Source: Lentinula raphanica
Lineage: Eukaryota; Basidiomycota; Agaricomycetes; Agaricales; Omphalotaceae
Assembly: GCA_027919835.1 (NCBI GenBank)
Contig: JANVFP010000013.1
Location: 496,001-560,000, forward strand
Reading direction: 5' to 3'
DNA length: 64,000 nucleotides
In this document: in pieces, positions 11,729-22,000 of the stretch
Layout of the letters: every line of letters starts with the position of its first letter
Position numbering within the stretch: the stretch's first letter is position 1
Notes under the pieces: generated by a model
What the model saw: the letters and a program-made list of their open reading frames with translations, nothing else
The model's database searches: none
What the model was told of the DNA's origin: nothing
Program-made: the position numbers and the translations under genes

Positions 11729-13156
11729 ATGCCTTCCTCACGATTCGAGCCTTCTTCAATCAAGAACAAAATAAAACGAGAAGAGATAGCCAACAAGAAC
11801 AAAAAGGCCAAGCGTCAAGATAAACTACAGCGACATTTGGCACAGGCCAAGTTGGAAGCAAATGACCCCGCTGCGAAGAAAGTAAGCAGCGTTACATACC
11901 CTTCAATGAACGATCCCCAGGTGTTCATCAACTCTTGCTCTGTAGAAACGCCTCAGCACAAATGTTCCTCGAACGCTCGATAACATGCGAGAGTTTGATC
12001 CATCGTTCTTGACAGCCGATCCTTCATCCTCATCGACTCAGCCTCAAAACGACGGCGATGTTGACCCAAACGCATCATCTGGGGAACCACTACATGACGA
12101 AAATGCCCAAGACATCTCCTCGGATCCTTTTGCCTCATATTTCGACTCCGAAGACGACCCTACGATCCCACCTAAAGTCCTAATTACCACCTCACCCAAG
12201 GCATCCAAGTCGACGTATGATTTCTGCGATGAGATAGTCGGAGTTTTTCCTGGTGCCGAGTTTATCAGGAGGAAGAAGGGGAAAGGGTTTGAGATGGGAA
12301 GGATAGCAGGTTGGGCTGCGGGGAGAGGTTATAAGCATATGGTTGTGGTGAACGAGGATATGAAGAAACCTAGTGTGTTTTGTTTTTGTTTTGTCTTCCC
12401 CTTTCGATTTACTCAAATGTCGATGCAGATGCTATCACTCTCATTCACCTTCCTAACGGTCCCACTGCCTACTTCAAGCTGACCTCCATAGAACTCACGA
12501 AACAGATATACGTTGGTATTCCTCACGTTCAGCTGAATATCGGGTTCTTATCTTACTCTCTGTAGGGTCACGCACGAGCGACACCCCACAATCCTGAACT
12601 CGTTCTTAACAACTTCGTCACTAGGTTAGGCCATACCGTTGGACGTATGTTCCAAACTCTCTTCCCACCGCTACCTGAGTTTCAAGGCCGTCAAGTCGTG
12701 ACCTTGCACAATCAGCGGGACTTCCTGTTCTTCAGGAGACACAGGTATAACTCATTTTCATTTTTGCATACATGTCTCATAGAATACTCAACCTTGCGTA
12801 ACTTCTAGATACGCCTTCAGATCGCCAGAAAAAGTTGCTTTACAAGAGATCGGTCCTCGATTTACGCTGAAATTACGATCTCTGAGGAAGGGTATTCCAG
12901 CCGTGTTTAATCTGGCAGAGGAACCTAAGGGTCTGGAGTTTGACCTCGAACCGGAACCCAATCCACAAGAGAACCAGGATGCTCAAAAGGACGACACGCA
13001 TGAGTCAAAGGTCCAAGAAAAAGTAACTCCTCCGAAGCAGGATGAATACCTCTGGAAATGGAAGGTAATGCCAACCGTTATACTTCACATGGGTGAAAGG
13101 CTTATCCTTACTCGCAGCCCGAGCTTGAAACAACCAGGCGCACCTTCTTCCTATGA
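11729..13156 (+). CDS. RPF1: ribosome production factor 1 (Brix domain)
   Basis: Rpf1 acts in the nucleolus in assembly of the 60S ribosomal subunit and processing of its pre-rRNA. Six exons fit: 11729-11881, 11946-12372, 12429-12511, 12566-12744, 12809-13064 and 13118-13156, giving 378 residues. The N-terminus is strongly basic and Lys-rich (KRDKLQR-like), followed by the linker [18 protein letters not shown] and an acidic segment. The Brix domain starts at ~residue 115 ([11 protein letters not shown]), runs through [71 protein letters not shown] and [13 protein letters not shown], and ends near [16 protein letters not shown]. The last exon encodes only [12 protein letters not shown], the normal family terminus. 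It is convergent with MED4 with 94 bp between stop codons. Confidence 0.96.
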
Positions 13157-13250
13157 CCTTTGCTATGTGATTTTCGGGTTATGGGTTACGGATGGAATTT
13201 GCTTAGTGGTAGCAAGTAAGAATAATGATAGATACAGCCAACTATCATTA

Positions 13251-14090
13251 TCATAAACCGGGATTCAGGTCGAGGTCGAGATCAAATATCTGAGTAGGTC
13301 CAACACGTAGATCGTGTCGGTATGGATTGATGCCTGACTCCAGATTCTGAGTAGGAGATACTGTTGGTGCTACGAACAAAGATTGAATTAGCACAATATT
13401 GAGAAAGCCCACTTAAACTACACAAAGCCAAAGCAGCATACCTTTGCCAACCGAATGAGTTTCACCCAACAGGCCAAGAGGTGCCTCGGCATTGAGATGC
13501 CCACGACGCATCTTCTCCTCGTTGGGGAATGGAGGAAAGAACAACGGAGGCGGCGGTTGCCCGGGTAAACTGAGATCTGGCATATTGGGAGGGGCCGACG
13601 TGAAAGCACTCAGACTTTGAGCATATGCCAAAAGTTCGGGATATGGAACGGATGCTAACGAGATCCATGAGTATATCATCTAGAAGGACCGGGATTGTCC
13701 AATACCTTTCTTCGCTTGTTCAATACTCTCCAACCTCTCCTCCCCCTCCTCAATCATCTCTTCCAACACCCTCTTCTCCATCTCCAGTTCGATACAGATC
13801 TGCCTCCATCTCGAATCCAATTCGAGTATCTCAGCTTTCAGATGTTCGATTTTCCTTTGCTTGATTTGATGTTTATACGAAAGGTTGACAGCGGCGGCCA
13901 GAGCCTGATCACAAGCGAGGAAGGCGTCTACTCGTGGAGGAGGAGGTTTGGCTGGGCCCGGGGAGAGTGAGAGAAATAAGGTGTTGGCTAATGCTTCCAT
14001 CTCGTTGAGAGGTTTGAGCAGCATGGACGACATTGAGGTGGCATTTTGACCGTTGCCTTGGTTCGAGGTAAGGTTTGGGAAGGAAGCCAT
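13251..14090 (-). CDS. MED4: Mediator of RNA polymerase II transcription subunit 4
   Basis: Med4 belongs to the Mediator middle module, which links activators to RNA polymerase II. Three exons fit: 14090 to about 13707, about 13662 to 13441, and 13371 to 13251. Residues ~25-125 form the helical N-terminal half ([16 protein letters not shown], then a long coiled coil with [14 protein letters not shown]). After the first intron comes the family signature [20 protein letters not shown], then [17 protein letters not shown] and [10 protein letters not shown]. The C-terminus ends [11 protein letters not shown]. An in-frame ATG exists further upstream (14192), but the stretch before 14090 has no family similarity, so 14090 is preferred. 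Only 94 bp separate its stop from that of RPF1. Confidence 0.92.
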
Positions 14091-14210
14091 GGTACAGATG
14101 TCAAAACGGCAAGTTATGTACGGACATAATTTTAGCGCTAGACAGGCGGCGCTAATCTTGCACCGTCTAATTAACTGCATTATTTCATACACAGGGCCAG
14201 GTTACAGGTA

Positions 14211-14660
14211 GGCCGGATAGTAATACGTAGCGTTCTCAAGTAAGTGCGATCAGTTGGAATCCAAGACTGTCACTCTCAAGTACCGGCCGTCTCGAACACA
14301 CGACATCAAGAACCAACTCGTTGCGCGGTTCAAGAGCAAAAGTGAGCTCAAGCAGTTGTGGGAGTAATAGCTCCTGTGCATTGTTATGGTCTTGAGAATG
14401 ATGTGATAGTGACAGGCTACCATCCTCGGTCGATGTATCTTCATCTTCATGTTCTGCCAAGTCCGAGCCTGAATCCACATCTGCAGGGTCGTTATAACTG
14501 TCGACACCGTCTACGTCTTCATCTACAGATAACTCCTGAGAGTGATATGACAGGGGGCCATCCCCGTCCGATCCATCCTCACATTGCTGCTCTAACTCCG
14601 GATCCTCATCTGCAGAGTCAATGCCGTGAGTGCTGCCGATATTTTGTCATGCCGGCCAAT
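14211..14660 (-). pseudogene. F-box/LRR gene remnant (first unit of the array)
   Basis: This is the decayed 3' end of a gene like the two that follow. On the minus strand 14507-14236 encodes an acidic Ser-rich stretch and then HNNAQELLLPQLLELTFALEP and LVLDVVCSRRPVLES. That matches HNNLQELLLPQLAELNLDL and LLLDVVRSRRPVLEN in the 14877-16661 gene. The frame shifts and stops soon after, and the F-box and N-terminal coding parts are absent. The acidic segment seems partly repeated at 14470-14630. A short MMS19-like fragment follows at about 14722, so this is the remains of a whole duplicated unit rather than of a stray gene. Confidence 0.8.
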
Positions 14661-14721
14661 GTTTAGTAATTCCTCGCACTGTCTCCAAGACTCTTCAGTA
14701 TCGGACTGAGGGCGCATAAGA

Positions 14722-14765
14722 GCCTAGATGGCTTCAGAAAGAGATGAAGTATTCACCAAGCTAAT
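14722..14765 (+). pseudogene. MMS19 exon-1 fragment (first unit)
   Basis: The bases around 14725-14752 (GATGGCTTCAGAAAGAGATG...) closely match MMS19 exon 1 at about 19111-19138 (GATGGCTTCGGAAAGAGATG...), in the same orientation. No open MMS19 frame continues. It sits just outside the F-box remnant, in the position the true MMS19 start holds beside the intact F-box gene. Confidence 0.7.
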
Positions 14766-14784
14766 TTCAGAGTACATACAAGTG

Positions 14785-14808
14785 CTAGAAAATTTATTGC
14801 CAATATAT
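14785..14808. repeat. unit-boundary repeat, copy 1
   Basis: A 24-bp segment containing TATTGCCAATATAT that recurs with two mismatches at 17079-17102. Each copy lies just downstream of an F-box gene's stop, in the homologous 3' flank of two duplicated units. Confidence 0.7.
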
Positions 14809-14876
14809 TATTCGTAACAACTACTGGGTCTCAATTGAAAGGTCGAACTGCCAAACAGTGCCAATGGCCCGTACCA

Positions 14877-16661
14877 CTAACGGTTACAGAACTCAACATT
14901 CATTCCCCCTTCCTTGAACGGTTCTAAGATTTTCCTCAGATCCTCAAACTGTTGAGAGATCGCCGGGCCTATGGTATGAGGATCGGGACAGCCTATACGT
15001 AGCGTTTGCAAACAGGTGCGGTTGGTTGAATCTCCGAGACTGTTCTCGAGTACCGGTCGTCTCGAACGCACGACGTCAAGAAGCAGCTTATTGCGTGGTC
15101 GAAGATCTAAGTTCAGCTCAGCCAGCTGTGGGAGTAACAACTCCTGAAGATTGTTGTGATCCTGTTCTGACTCTGAACCCTCATCTGCAGAGTAGCTGCC
15201 ATCTTCATCATCAGATATCTCTGAGGTTGCCTTCGCTTCCTGCGAACCGAGATATTGATGACCAGCTACTAGAAGCCTGAGAGTCCATTTCATTGCATTT
15301 CTCTCATGAGAAAGCATAAACTGTTCTTTGACGTCCAGTTGAGTCAGGGAGGGTACCGATTTAAAAAGCCAAAGCAACTCTGCACGATTACATGAGACGA
15401 ATTTGAGGACAAGATGGGTCAGAACACAATGAGACCGATCGAGGAATGAGATAATCGATTGGAAAGCAGAGGCGTGTGTGTTGCCAAGACAGAGACAGGT
15501 AAGGTGTGGACAATTTGTAGCAGCGAGGAAGCTCTCTGCAATGTGATTTGTCAAAGTCAGAGTCTCAATCTTGTTCAAAACAATGGGAGATCCATAGTCT
15601 ATGCCATACTTCTCAATGTCCTCCAGTTTGAGACTCTCGACGTTGGGCAGGGCTAGTAGGACCTGTAATACATCGTAGGAAGTCACCTTTGAAAGGTAGA
15701 GGGTTGTCACCGTGTATTGAGGGGTCTCGAAATCAAGAACGAACCCGCAGAGATTCAGAGACTGCAGGCTGGGAAAAGCAATGTGGATTTTGAAGGGGGA
15801 CTCGGACAGGTAGCTGGTTAAGTCCAATGATATCAAGCTGGAAGGAGTATTTCCACATTCAATCAGAGGTTGTAGGAATGATTCACAAACGAATTGCACC
15901 GAGCCACCGATGGACACATGGCGCCGGCGATTGCAATGGGTAACCAGAGGGGAGGGAGAGATTTCGGGATATGTTGTGTAATCACTCACCCAGAAGTCAA
16001 CGAGGTGCAAACGAGAACGTTCAAGAAAGTTCCGGACCAGAGATTGAGATATGGGTCCGGACCCGAAGCCATCATGCCCGAAAGAAGTCCAGAGTATTGG
16101 CATCGAACTGACAGTTCTGTACCATTTGATGCAGACGCTGCTCATATCAATCGTTGGCAAACGAATTGTGATTCCATATGAGCAAACGTTGTGGTCGTTA
16201 GCAATATCTGTGGCGTTCTTCCCGCAGCAGACATATTGGAAGATTAGGCCTAAGATTTCGAGTGGAAGACTTTGAATGGGGGAAATTACATGTCTGATTC
16301 CTGCTTCGTATGCGTGCAAGAACATTTTCTGTTCCTGTAGTTTCTTTGCCACCTCCCGCAACCGATGCAGTTCTGTCTCAAAGCGTTCTATCTCGTTTCG
16401 CGTTTCTTCAAGCATTTCAAGGTAAGCTATGCGTTCTGCAGCATTAAGATTGTAGCCCGAGCGCGATTTCTCGAGAATGTCGTGGAAATCAAGTAAGTAG
16501 GCATCCAAGTGGATCGAGTGGTGGCACTCATCGCAGAGGCAAGTCGAGATACGTTTTGTAGGCCACGCAATCTGGGCAATAGATTGAGACGATTGGAAAT
16601 GGCCTATAAACACAGTTAGAAATAAGAGTAGGACAGATGTTCTTGACCTACTCGAAGACAT
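14877..16661 (-). CDS. F-box/LRR-like protein A (tandem copy)
   Basis: The favoured model has a 10-nt first exon (16661-16652, ATGTCTTCGA), a 48-nt intron and one large exon (16603-14877), giving 578 residues. It begins MSSSHFQSSQSIAQIAWP, followed by a Cys/His cluster (CLCDECHHSIH). A coiled coil (EETRNEIERFETELHRLREV) precedes the F-box-like segment SPIQSLPLEILGLIFQYVC. About 330 residues of leucine-rich repeats follow, then an acidic insert and the conserved end LLLPQLAELNLDL...SRRPVLEN. It is presumably an SCF ubiquitin-ligase receptor. The intron is a multiple of three without a stop, so an unspliced frame stays open to an ATG at 16850. That extension runs antisense through an MMS19 exon-1 relic and is probably spurious. 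The exon structure is shared with copy B, which supports the model. Confidence 0.82.
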   Translation of the reverse strand: MSSSRSRTSVLLLFLTVFIGHFQSSQSIAQIAWPTKRISTCLCDECHHSIHLDAYLLDFHDILEKSRSGYNLNAAERIAYLEMLEETRNEIERFETELHRLREVAKKLQEQKMFLHAYEAGIRHVISPIQSLPLEILGLIFQYVCCGKNATDIANDHNVCSYGITIRLPTIDMSSVCIKWYRTVSSMPILWTSFGHDGFGSGPISQSLVRNFLERSRLHLVDFWVSDYTTYPEISPSPLVTHCNRRRHVSIGGSVQFVCESFLQPLIECGNTPSSLISLDLTSYLSESPFKIHIAFPSLQSLNLCGFVLDFETPQYTVTTLYLSKVTSYDVLQVLLALPNVESLKLEDIEKYGIDYGSPIVLNKIETLTLTNHIAESFLAATNCPHLTCLCLGNTHASAFQSIISFLDRSHCVLTHLVLKFVSCNRAELLWLFKSVPSLTQLDVKEQFMLSHERNAMKWTLRLLVAGHQYLGSQEAKATSEISDDEDGSYSADEGSESEQDHNNLQELLLPQLAELNLDLRPRNKLLLDVVRSRRPVLENSLGDSTNRTCLQTLRIGCPDPHTIGPAISQQFEDLRKILEPFKEGGMNVEFCNR

Positions 16662-16800
16662 TGAAGTAGATACCTGCGAAGTAAGTGAAGGTTCGAAGGC
16701 AAGCCTACCATCAGATGATAGATCGTTTTGTCTTCGCCGATGCCGTAGTCGATGCCGATAGTATGTACTTGATGCCGGCCGGTGTTCCCTCTCCAATTCC

Positions 16801-16850
16801 TCGACAATGTCTTCAGCATTTGCCATCGAACGGCTTGTAAGAAAGGGCAA
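16801..16850 (+). pseudogene. MMS19 exon-1 fragment (second unit)
   Basis: The plus strand at 16807 reads ATGTCTTCAGCATTTG..., encoding MSSAFAIERLVRKG. This is a degraded version of the true MMS19 start at 19071 (MSSTSDSTERLVRTWM), preceded in both places by TCCTCGAC. Similarity ends within about 45 bp. It lies 145 bp from the start of F-box A, as MMS19 lies 97 bp from F-box B. Confidence 0.82.
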
Positions 16851-17078
16851 GAACCAAGGCCCAACTTCGTCGAGATCTCGATGTCGATATCCAACTCTAT
16901 CTCCTCGAACCCTCTTTCCCCAAACGGCTTCAAATCCCTTGAAAACCAGCCTCCGGTTTTGAGCAAGTCGATTGGGATACTTATAATATACGCAAGTTCG
17001 TAAACAAGCACAACTCCATTTTACAATGTCTTACGCAGATGATGTTCAAAGATGATTTGAGATCACCGTATAAAGGTT

Positions 17079-17102
17079 CTAGAGAATGTATTGCCAATAT
17101 AT
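17079..17102. repeat. unit-boundary repeat, copy 2
   Basis: Near-identical to 14785-14808 and containing TATTGCCAATATAT. It marks the 3' flank of F-box B. Confidence 0.7.
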
Positions 17103-17119
17103 GACCGGGGTTCGAAGAT

Positions 17120-18973
17120 CTACACTGGGAGCTTGATTTCGACTGTCAACCCCCCTTCCTTGAACGGTTCCAAACTTTTACAAAGGGCCTCAATCTGTGG
17201 AGACAGGGCCACCGGGTTTTCATCAGAGGAACTGGGTTGGTAAACACGTAGCGTTCGCAAACAGGTGCCACGCTCGGTCGAAAATCCAATACTGTTCTTG
17301 AGTATCGGTCGTCTCGAGCGCACGACGTCCAGAAGCAACTTGTTGCATGGTTTGAGAACTACTAGGTCAAGCTCCACCAGCTGTGGGAGTAACAGCTCCT
17401 GGATGTTGCTCCGATCCTCAGAACGACCTGGCAGGGTACCGTCCACATCAAAGATATCCTCATCTTCCTCTTCTGACTCGGAAACCTCATATGCAGACCC
17501 GTCGCAACTTTCGCCGTCGTCTACATTGTCATCCACAGATATTTCTGACATTGCTTCCTGTGAATCAAGGTGTTGATGACCGGCTAGGAGCTCTAGAACT
17601 GATCCCATTGTACCCGTAAAACAAAATAGCGCATCTGATTCTTCGACGTCGAGGTGAGTCAGTGAGGGTACCAGTCTAAAAAGCTGGAGCAAATCTTCAC
17701 GATCTAATGACATGTTCTTGATGCCGAGATGGGTCAGAGCACAACGAGTTGTTCCGAGGAATGAGATCATCGACTGGAATCGATAACTATGGCTGTTGCA
17801 AAGACAGAGATAGGCAAGGCATGGAGGAAATTCGATAGCAGTGAGGAGGTCATCATCAATGGGATACATCAAAGTCAAAGCCTCCAGCTTCTTCAAAACA
17901 ATGGGAGATGTTGAAGAATCATCCTCTATATCATACTTTCTAATATCCTCCAGTTCGAGACTCTTGATGTTGGTAAGGCTTAGAAGAACCTTAGATGCAT
18001 TTCCGCCGGTCACTTTCGAAAGACAGAGCGTTGTCACCGTATATTGAGGGGTTTTGAAATCAAGAACGAGCCCACGGAGATTCAAGGATCCCAAACTGGG
18101 GAAGGTAATCGGCATTTTGAGGGAGTGGGACAGGTAGCATTCCAAGTCTAGTGATATCAAGTTGAAAGGAATTTTTCTGCATTCGATAAGAGGTTTCAAG
18201 AATGCTCCATACACGAACTCGACTGAGCCGGCGATGGACGCATGGTGCCAGCGATTGCAATGGGCGACCAGAGGAGACGGCGAGTATTCGCCACGTACCA
18301 TTTCGCTGAGTCGGAAGTCGATGAGATGCGAACGAGAACGTTCGAGGAAGATCCGGACCAGATATTGAGATCTGGAATCGCAGCCATCGTTCCCGAAAGA
18401 AGTCCAGAGTATAGGCATCGAACTGACAAGTTTATACCACCTGTTGCAAACGCGGTTTATATCAAAGGTTGGCAAACGGTCGTTGTTGTTTTGATAGCGG
18501 CGGTAGTCGTTGGGGACATCCGTGGCATCCTTTCCGCAACAGGCAAATTGGAAGATTACGCCCAAGATTTCGAGTGGAAGACGTTGTATTGGGGAAATCA
18601 CATGCCTGATTCCTGCATCGTATGCCTGCAAGAGCATTTTCTGTTTCTCTAGCTTCTGTGATACCTCCCGCAATCGACGCAGCTCTGTCTCAAAGCGTTC
18701 TATCTCGTTTCGCGTTTCTTCAAGCATTCCGAGGTAGGCTACGCGTTCTGTAGCAGTAGGATAGTAGCCAGAGCGCGATTTCATGAGAATGTCGTGGAAA
18801 TCAAGTAGGTAGGCATTGAAGTGTATCGAGTGATTGCATTTATCGCAAAGGCAAGTCGTGATACGTTTTGTAGGCCAGGAAATCCGGGCAATTGACTGAG
18901 ACAGTGGGAAACGGCCTCAAATCATAGTTAGAAGTGTGAATGAGCTAAACGTTCTTGACCTACTCGAAGACAT
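17120..18973 (-). CDS. F-box/LRR-like protein B (tandem copy)
   Basis: Paralogue of F-box A with the same structure: a 10-nt first exon 18973-18964 (ATGTCTTCGA), a 48-nt intron opening GTAGGTCAAGAAC as in copy A, and one exon 18915-17120, giving 601 residues. Visible parts are CLCDKCNHSIH, the coiled coil NEIERFETELRRLREVS, the F-box-like SPIQRLPLEILGVIFQFAC, leucine-rich repeats, a longer acidic insert (SESEEEDEDIFDVDG) and the end LLLPQLVELDLVV...SRRPILKN. Here the intron contains an in-frame stop, so splicing is required; this settles the start for the pair. It shares a 97-bp divergent promoter with MMS19. Divergence is concentrated in the repeat region and the acidic insert. Substrate unknown. 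Confidence 0.86.
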
Positions 18974-19070
18974 TGAAGTGAGTAAGGGAATGAAGGAAAG
19001 ATGAAAACAAATGGAGATGCCGATATTTCTGCCGGCGGGCGCTTACATTTCTCTCTTCATTTCCTCGACG

Positions 19071-22000
19071 ATGTCTTCAACATCAGACTCGACTGAACGG
19101 CTCGTAAGAACATGGATGGCTTCGGAAAGAGATGAAGAGATTACAGAGATTGTATCAGGCATGCATCGTCTTTCTTCGCGATTGTTTCTCTTCCAATCGC
19201 AATTATGAACAGAAATTTCAAACGGATCGACCTCGTTGCTCAATGTCGTGAAAGCTTTGGGAGAGTATCTTACTTCTGAAGAAGAAACTTCACGAACGAA
19301 GGGTGAATTGTACATACAACTCTGACTTTTATCTGTGATTGACGTCCGATGGTCACTCGATCTCAGGCGTCGAGCTCTTGTCTGTTGTACTCGGTCGTTG
19401 TCCACCCGAACGGCTCAATCGCCAGGCCGGTACGAAGTCCACGACATTCTGCAGAGATGATACTCAAAAAACATAGCTAGGGTTTTGACCTCGTTCTATT
19501 GCAGTAAATTGGAGGATTCTGAAACCGTTGTCCCTGCGCTCAAGGGACTAGTAAACCTCACGAAACTACCTTCCTCCACGTCTGAAGATGCTCCAAACAT
19601 AATGAACGCGTGAGTCTGACCCCTCTTCAACCTTTTAAGGTCGGCCTTACATAGCTCACACAGTTTATTCTTACGGTCTGCAGTATCTTCAAGCATGTCA
19701 AGATGAAAGGCCTAGTTCAATTTGTTCGATTCCATGTCTTCACGATTATTGATACCTTGATGGCTCGGCATCGACAAGGTTCGTCTTAGAGTGCACCTCA
19801 GATACTACTTGGATTGAATTCGTCAGCTAGTCCTCAGAGATATGAATGACGACTTCATTGGACGTTATATCGCTTTAGTAGACGGAGAAAAGGACCCTCG
19901 GAACCTCCTGGTCGCTTTTGCCATCGACCGAGTGATTATCATCGAATTCGATACCGCCAATTTTGTGGAGGTACGTTAGTCATTGCACTATTCAGCTTGA
20001 GACTACTTATGTATGACTTCCGTCTAGTCTTTATTCAACATAACGTTCTGTTATTTCCCAATAACTTTCCGACCACCGCCAAATGATCCCTACGGGATAA
20101 CAACAGATGACCTACGACAAGCCCTTCGCAAATGCTTGAACGCTACTCCTGTATTTGGTCCCCTAGCTATACCCGTATTCCTAGAGAAACTTGCTGCTGG
20201 GTCTCCTACAACCAAGGTAAATTCTTGCGTCAAACTTCAAAGCCATATCTTTTTTCGGCTGCCTTGCTTACCACCATCAAAGAGAGACACACTCGAAAGT
20301 ATGTCGATATGCTTTCCCGTGTACGGTTCTGCATTAGCACGCAGCCAGGCTCGGAAAATCTGGAACTCCTTGAAACTCGAGGTACAAGTCACAACACTTC
20401 AAGTACTTGGACGCGTGATTGAACGCAATGTGTAGATATTCCAACCAACAGATCCTATCACTGAACAATTCGCGCTCAGAACTACACAAGACCTTGTGAA
20501 GACCATATATGATTCCGTCGATGGCACAGACAGCGATATCGAGGGACTAGCTCGAGACGCCTGTGAAGAATGTATCACCATCCTCCGAGAACCAGAGAAA
20601 AGCCAAGCCAAACCAGCGATCAAAGTTCTGTGTGCTTTCATGTCCACAACGCGTCTGTCTTCATCTTTTAGCATTCTCCATACATCATCTAATAGTATGT
20701 CATAGCATCAGTATCACGGTTCACGGTCGCTCAGACTGCGCCATACTTGGTTAAACTCTACATACAACCTGATAACCTCGCTGCAAGACCATCCATTCTA
20801 CTTCTACTATCTGACCTGATAGCGGCCGCGCGCGATTCAATGAACGTCAGTAAAAGCAACGATTCATCGTCATCAGAGACGCCTCTTGGTCCTTACAAAG
20901 ACGAGATATTGGGCATCGTATCCTCGGCTTTGAAAGTACCTTCGTCGCGAGATCCTGCCCTTGCTTGTTTATTAGGTATGGTGTCCACAGACAACCTATT
21001 ATCTGACGAAGAGTTGGGATTTATCGTCCATAACGTGAACGAGATACTGTCTGAAGAATCAGAAGAGGCGGAAGAGGCCAGGTTGGCGATTTTCATTCAT
21101 AACACATGCTTATCGAAGACTGAGAAAATTGTCTAGTGCACCTGCACTCCAACTCCTCGTTACAATCTCACAAAGATCGGCCCATTATGTTAAGGAGCAA
21201 ACCCTTCCTTTGCTGTTCAGTATGCTGCCAGATGATGCTCCAACACGGGATGCAGCTCTTGATCGTGCCAAAGCATGGCGAATTCTATCAGCTCTAAATA
21301 CCCTTTGCAGACCCGTCGAGCTGTTTGAAACACTGGTCATCCGCCTCATCACTAAGCTGGATTTGCTCTGTGTCCCTTCCGAGAGCGCACCGCCCCAGGT
21401 CGACCACGAGCCTCGAGCTGCGTATGCTCATTCGATCCTGACTACCCTGCATCAAACTCTACTAGCTAAGGTCGACGATGGACATGGAGATGTTGCAAAG
21501 TACATTGAAAGTCTAGCTCCTCGACTGTTCAATCTCTTCATCTATTCTGCGCTGATGTCCAAGGAGGACGTTTCTTTGATCGCGACTGATCCGCGGCTTA
21601 TAACTGTAGCTGGACAGATCATCGGGACTATCATGCAGAATACGGCGGCACAGTGAGCTTTTGCAGGTCCTTTTGTTGGCTGAGTGCTAAAAATGGTACA
21701 GGAGGCAGGAATCTTATATCCAGGCCCTCTTTTCTGCCTACCTCAACGGTCAAGTCAGCCTAATCACAGAGGGATATCATAAGTTACCTCCAACGAGTAA
21801 CTTTGCTCCACTGAATGTGAGTTGACGTGCATACGCTTGAAGGCATCTTGGCACTTCTGACAGGAACTTCAGGTCTCGGCATCAGCCCAGCAACGGAATC
21901 TAGTCATGTTGCTGGCATCAGCGGTCATACCGCTACACAAGGAGGTAATTAGTCGTCTTCACGTTATCCTCAATCCTTGTGACTATCTGTTCAGATTCCA

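Noticed and set aside
19043..19405. Minus-strand ORF with EDIVEEMKREM, shared with the N-terminus of the longer F-box A frame
   Set aside because: It is the antisense of MMS19 exons 1-2; the similarity is explained by duplication of MMS19 DNA, not by a shared protein.
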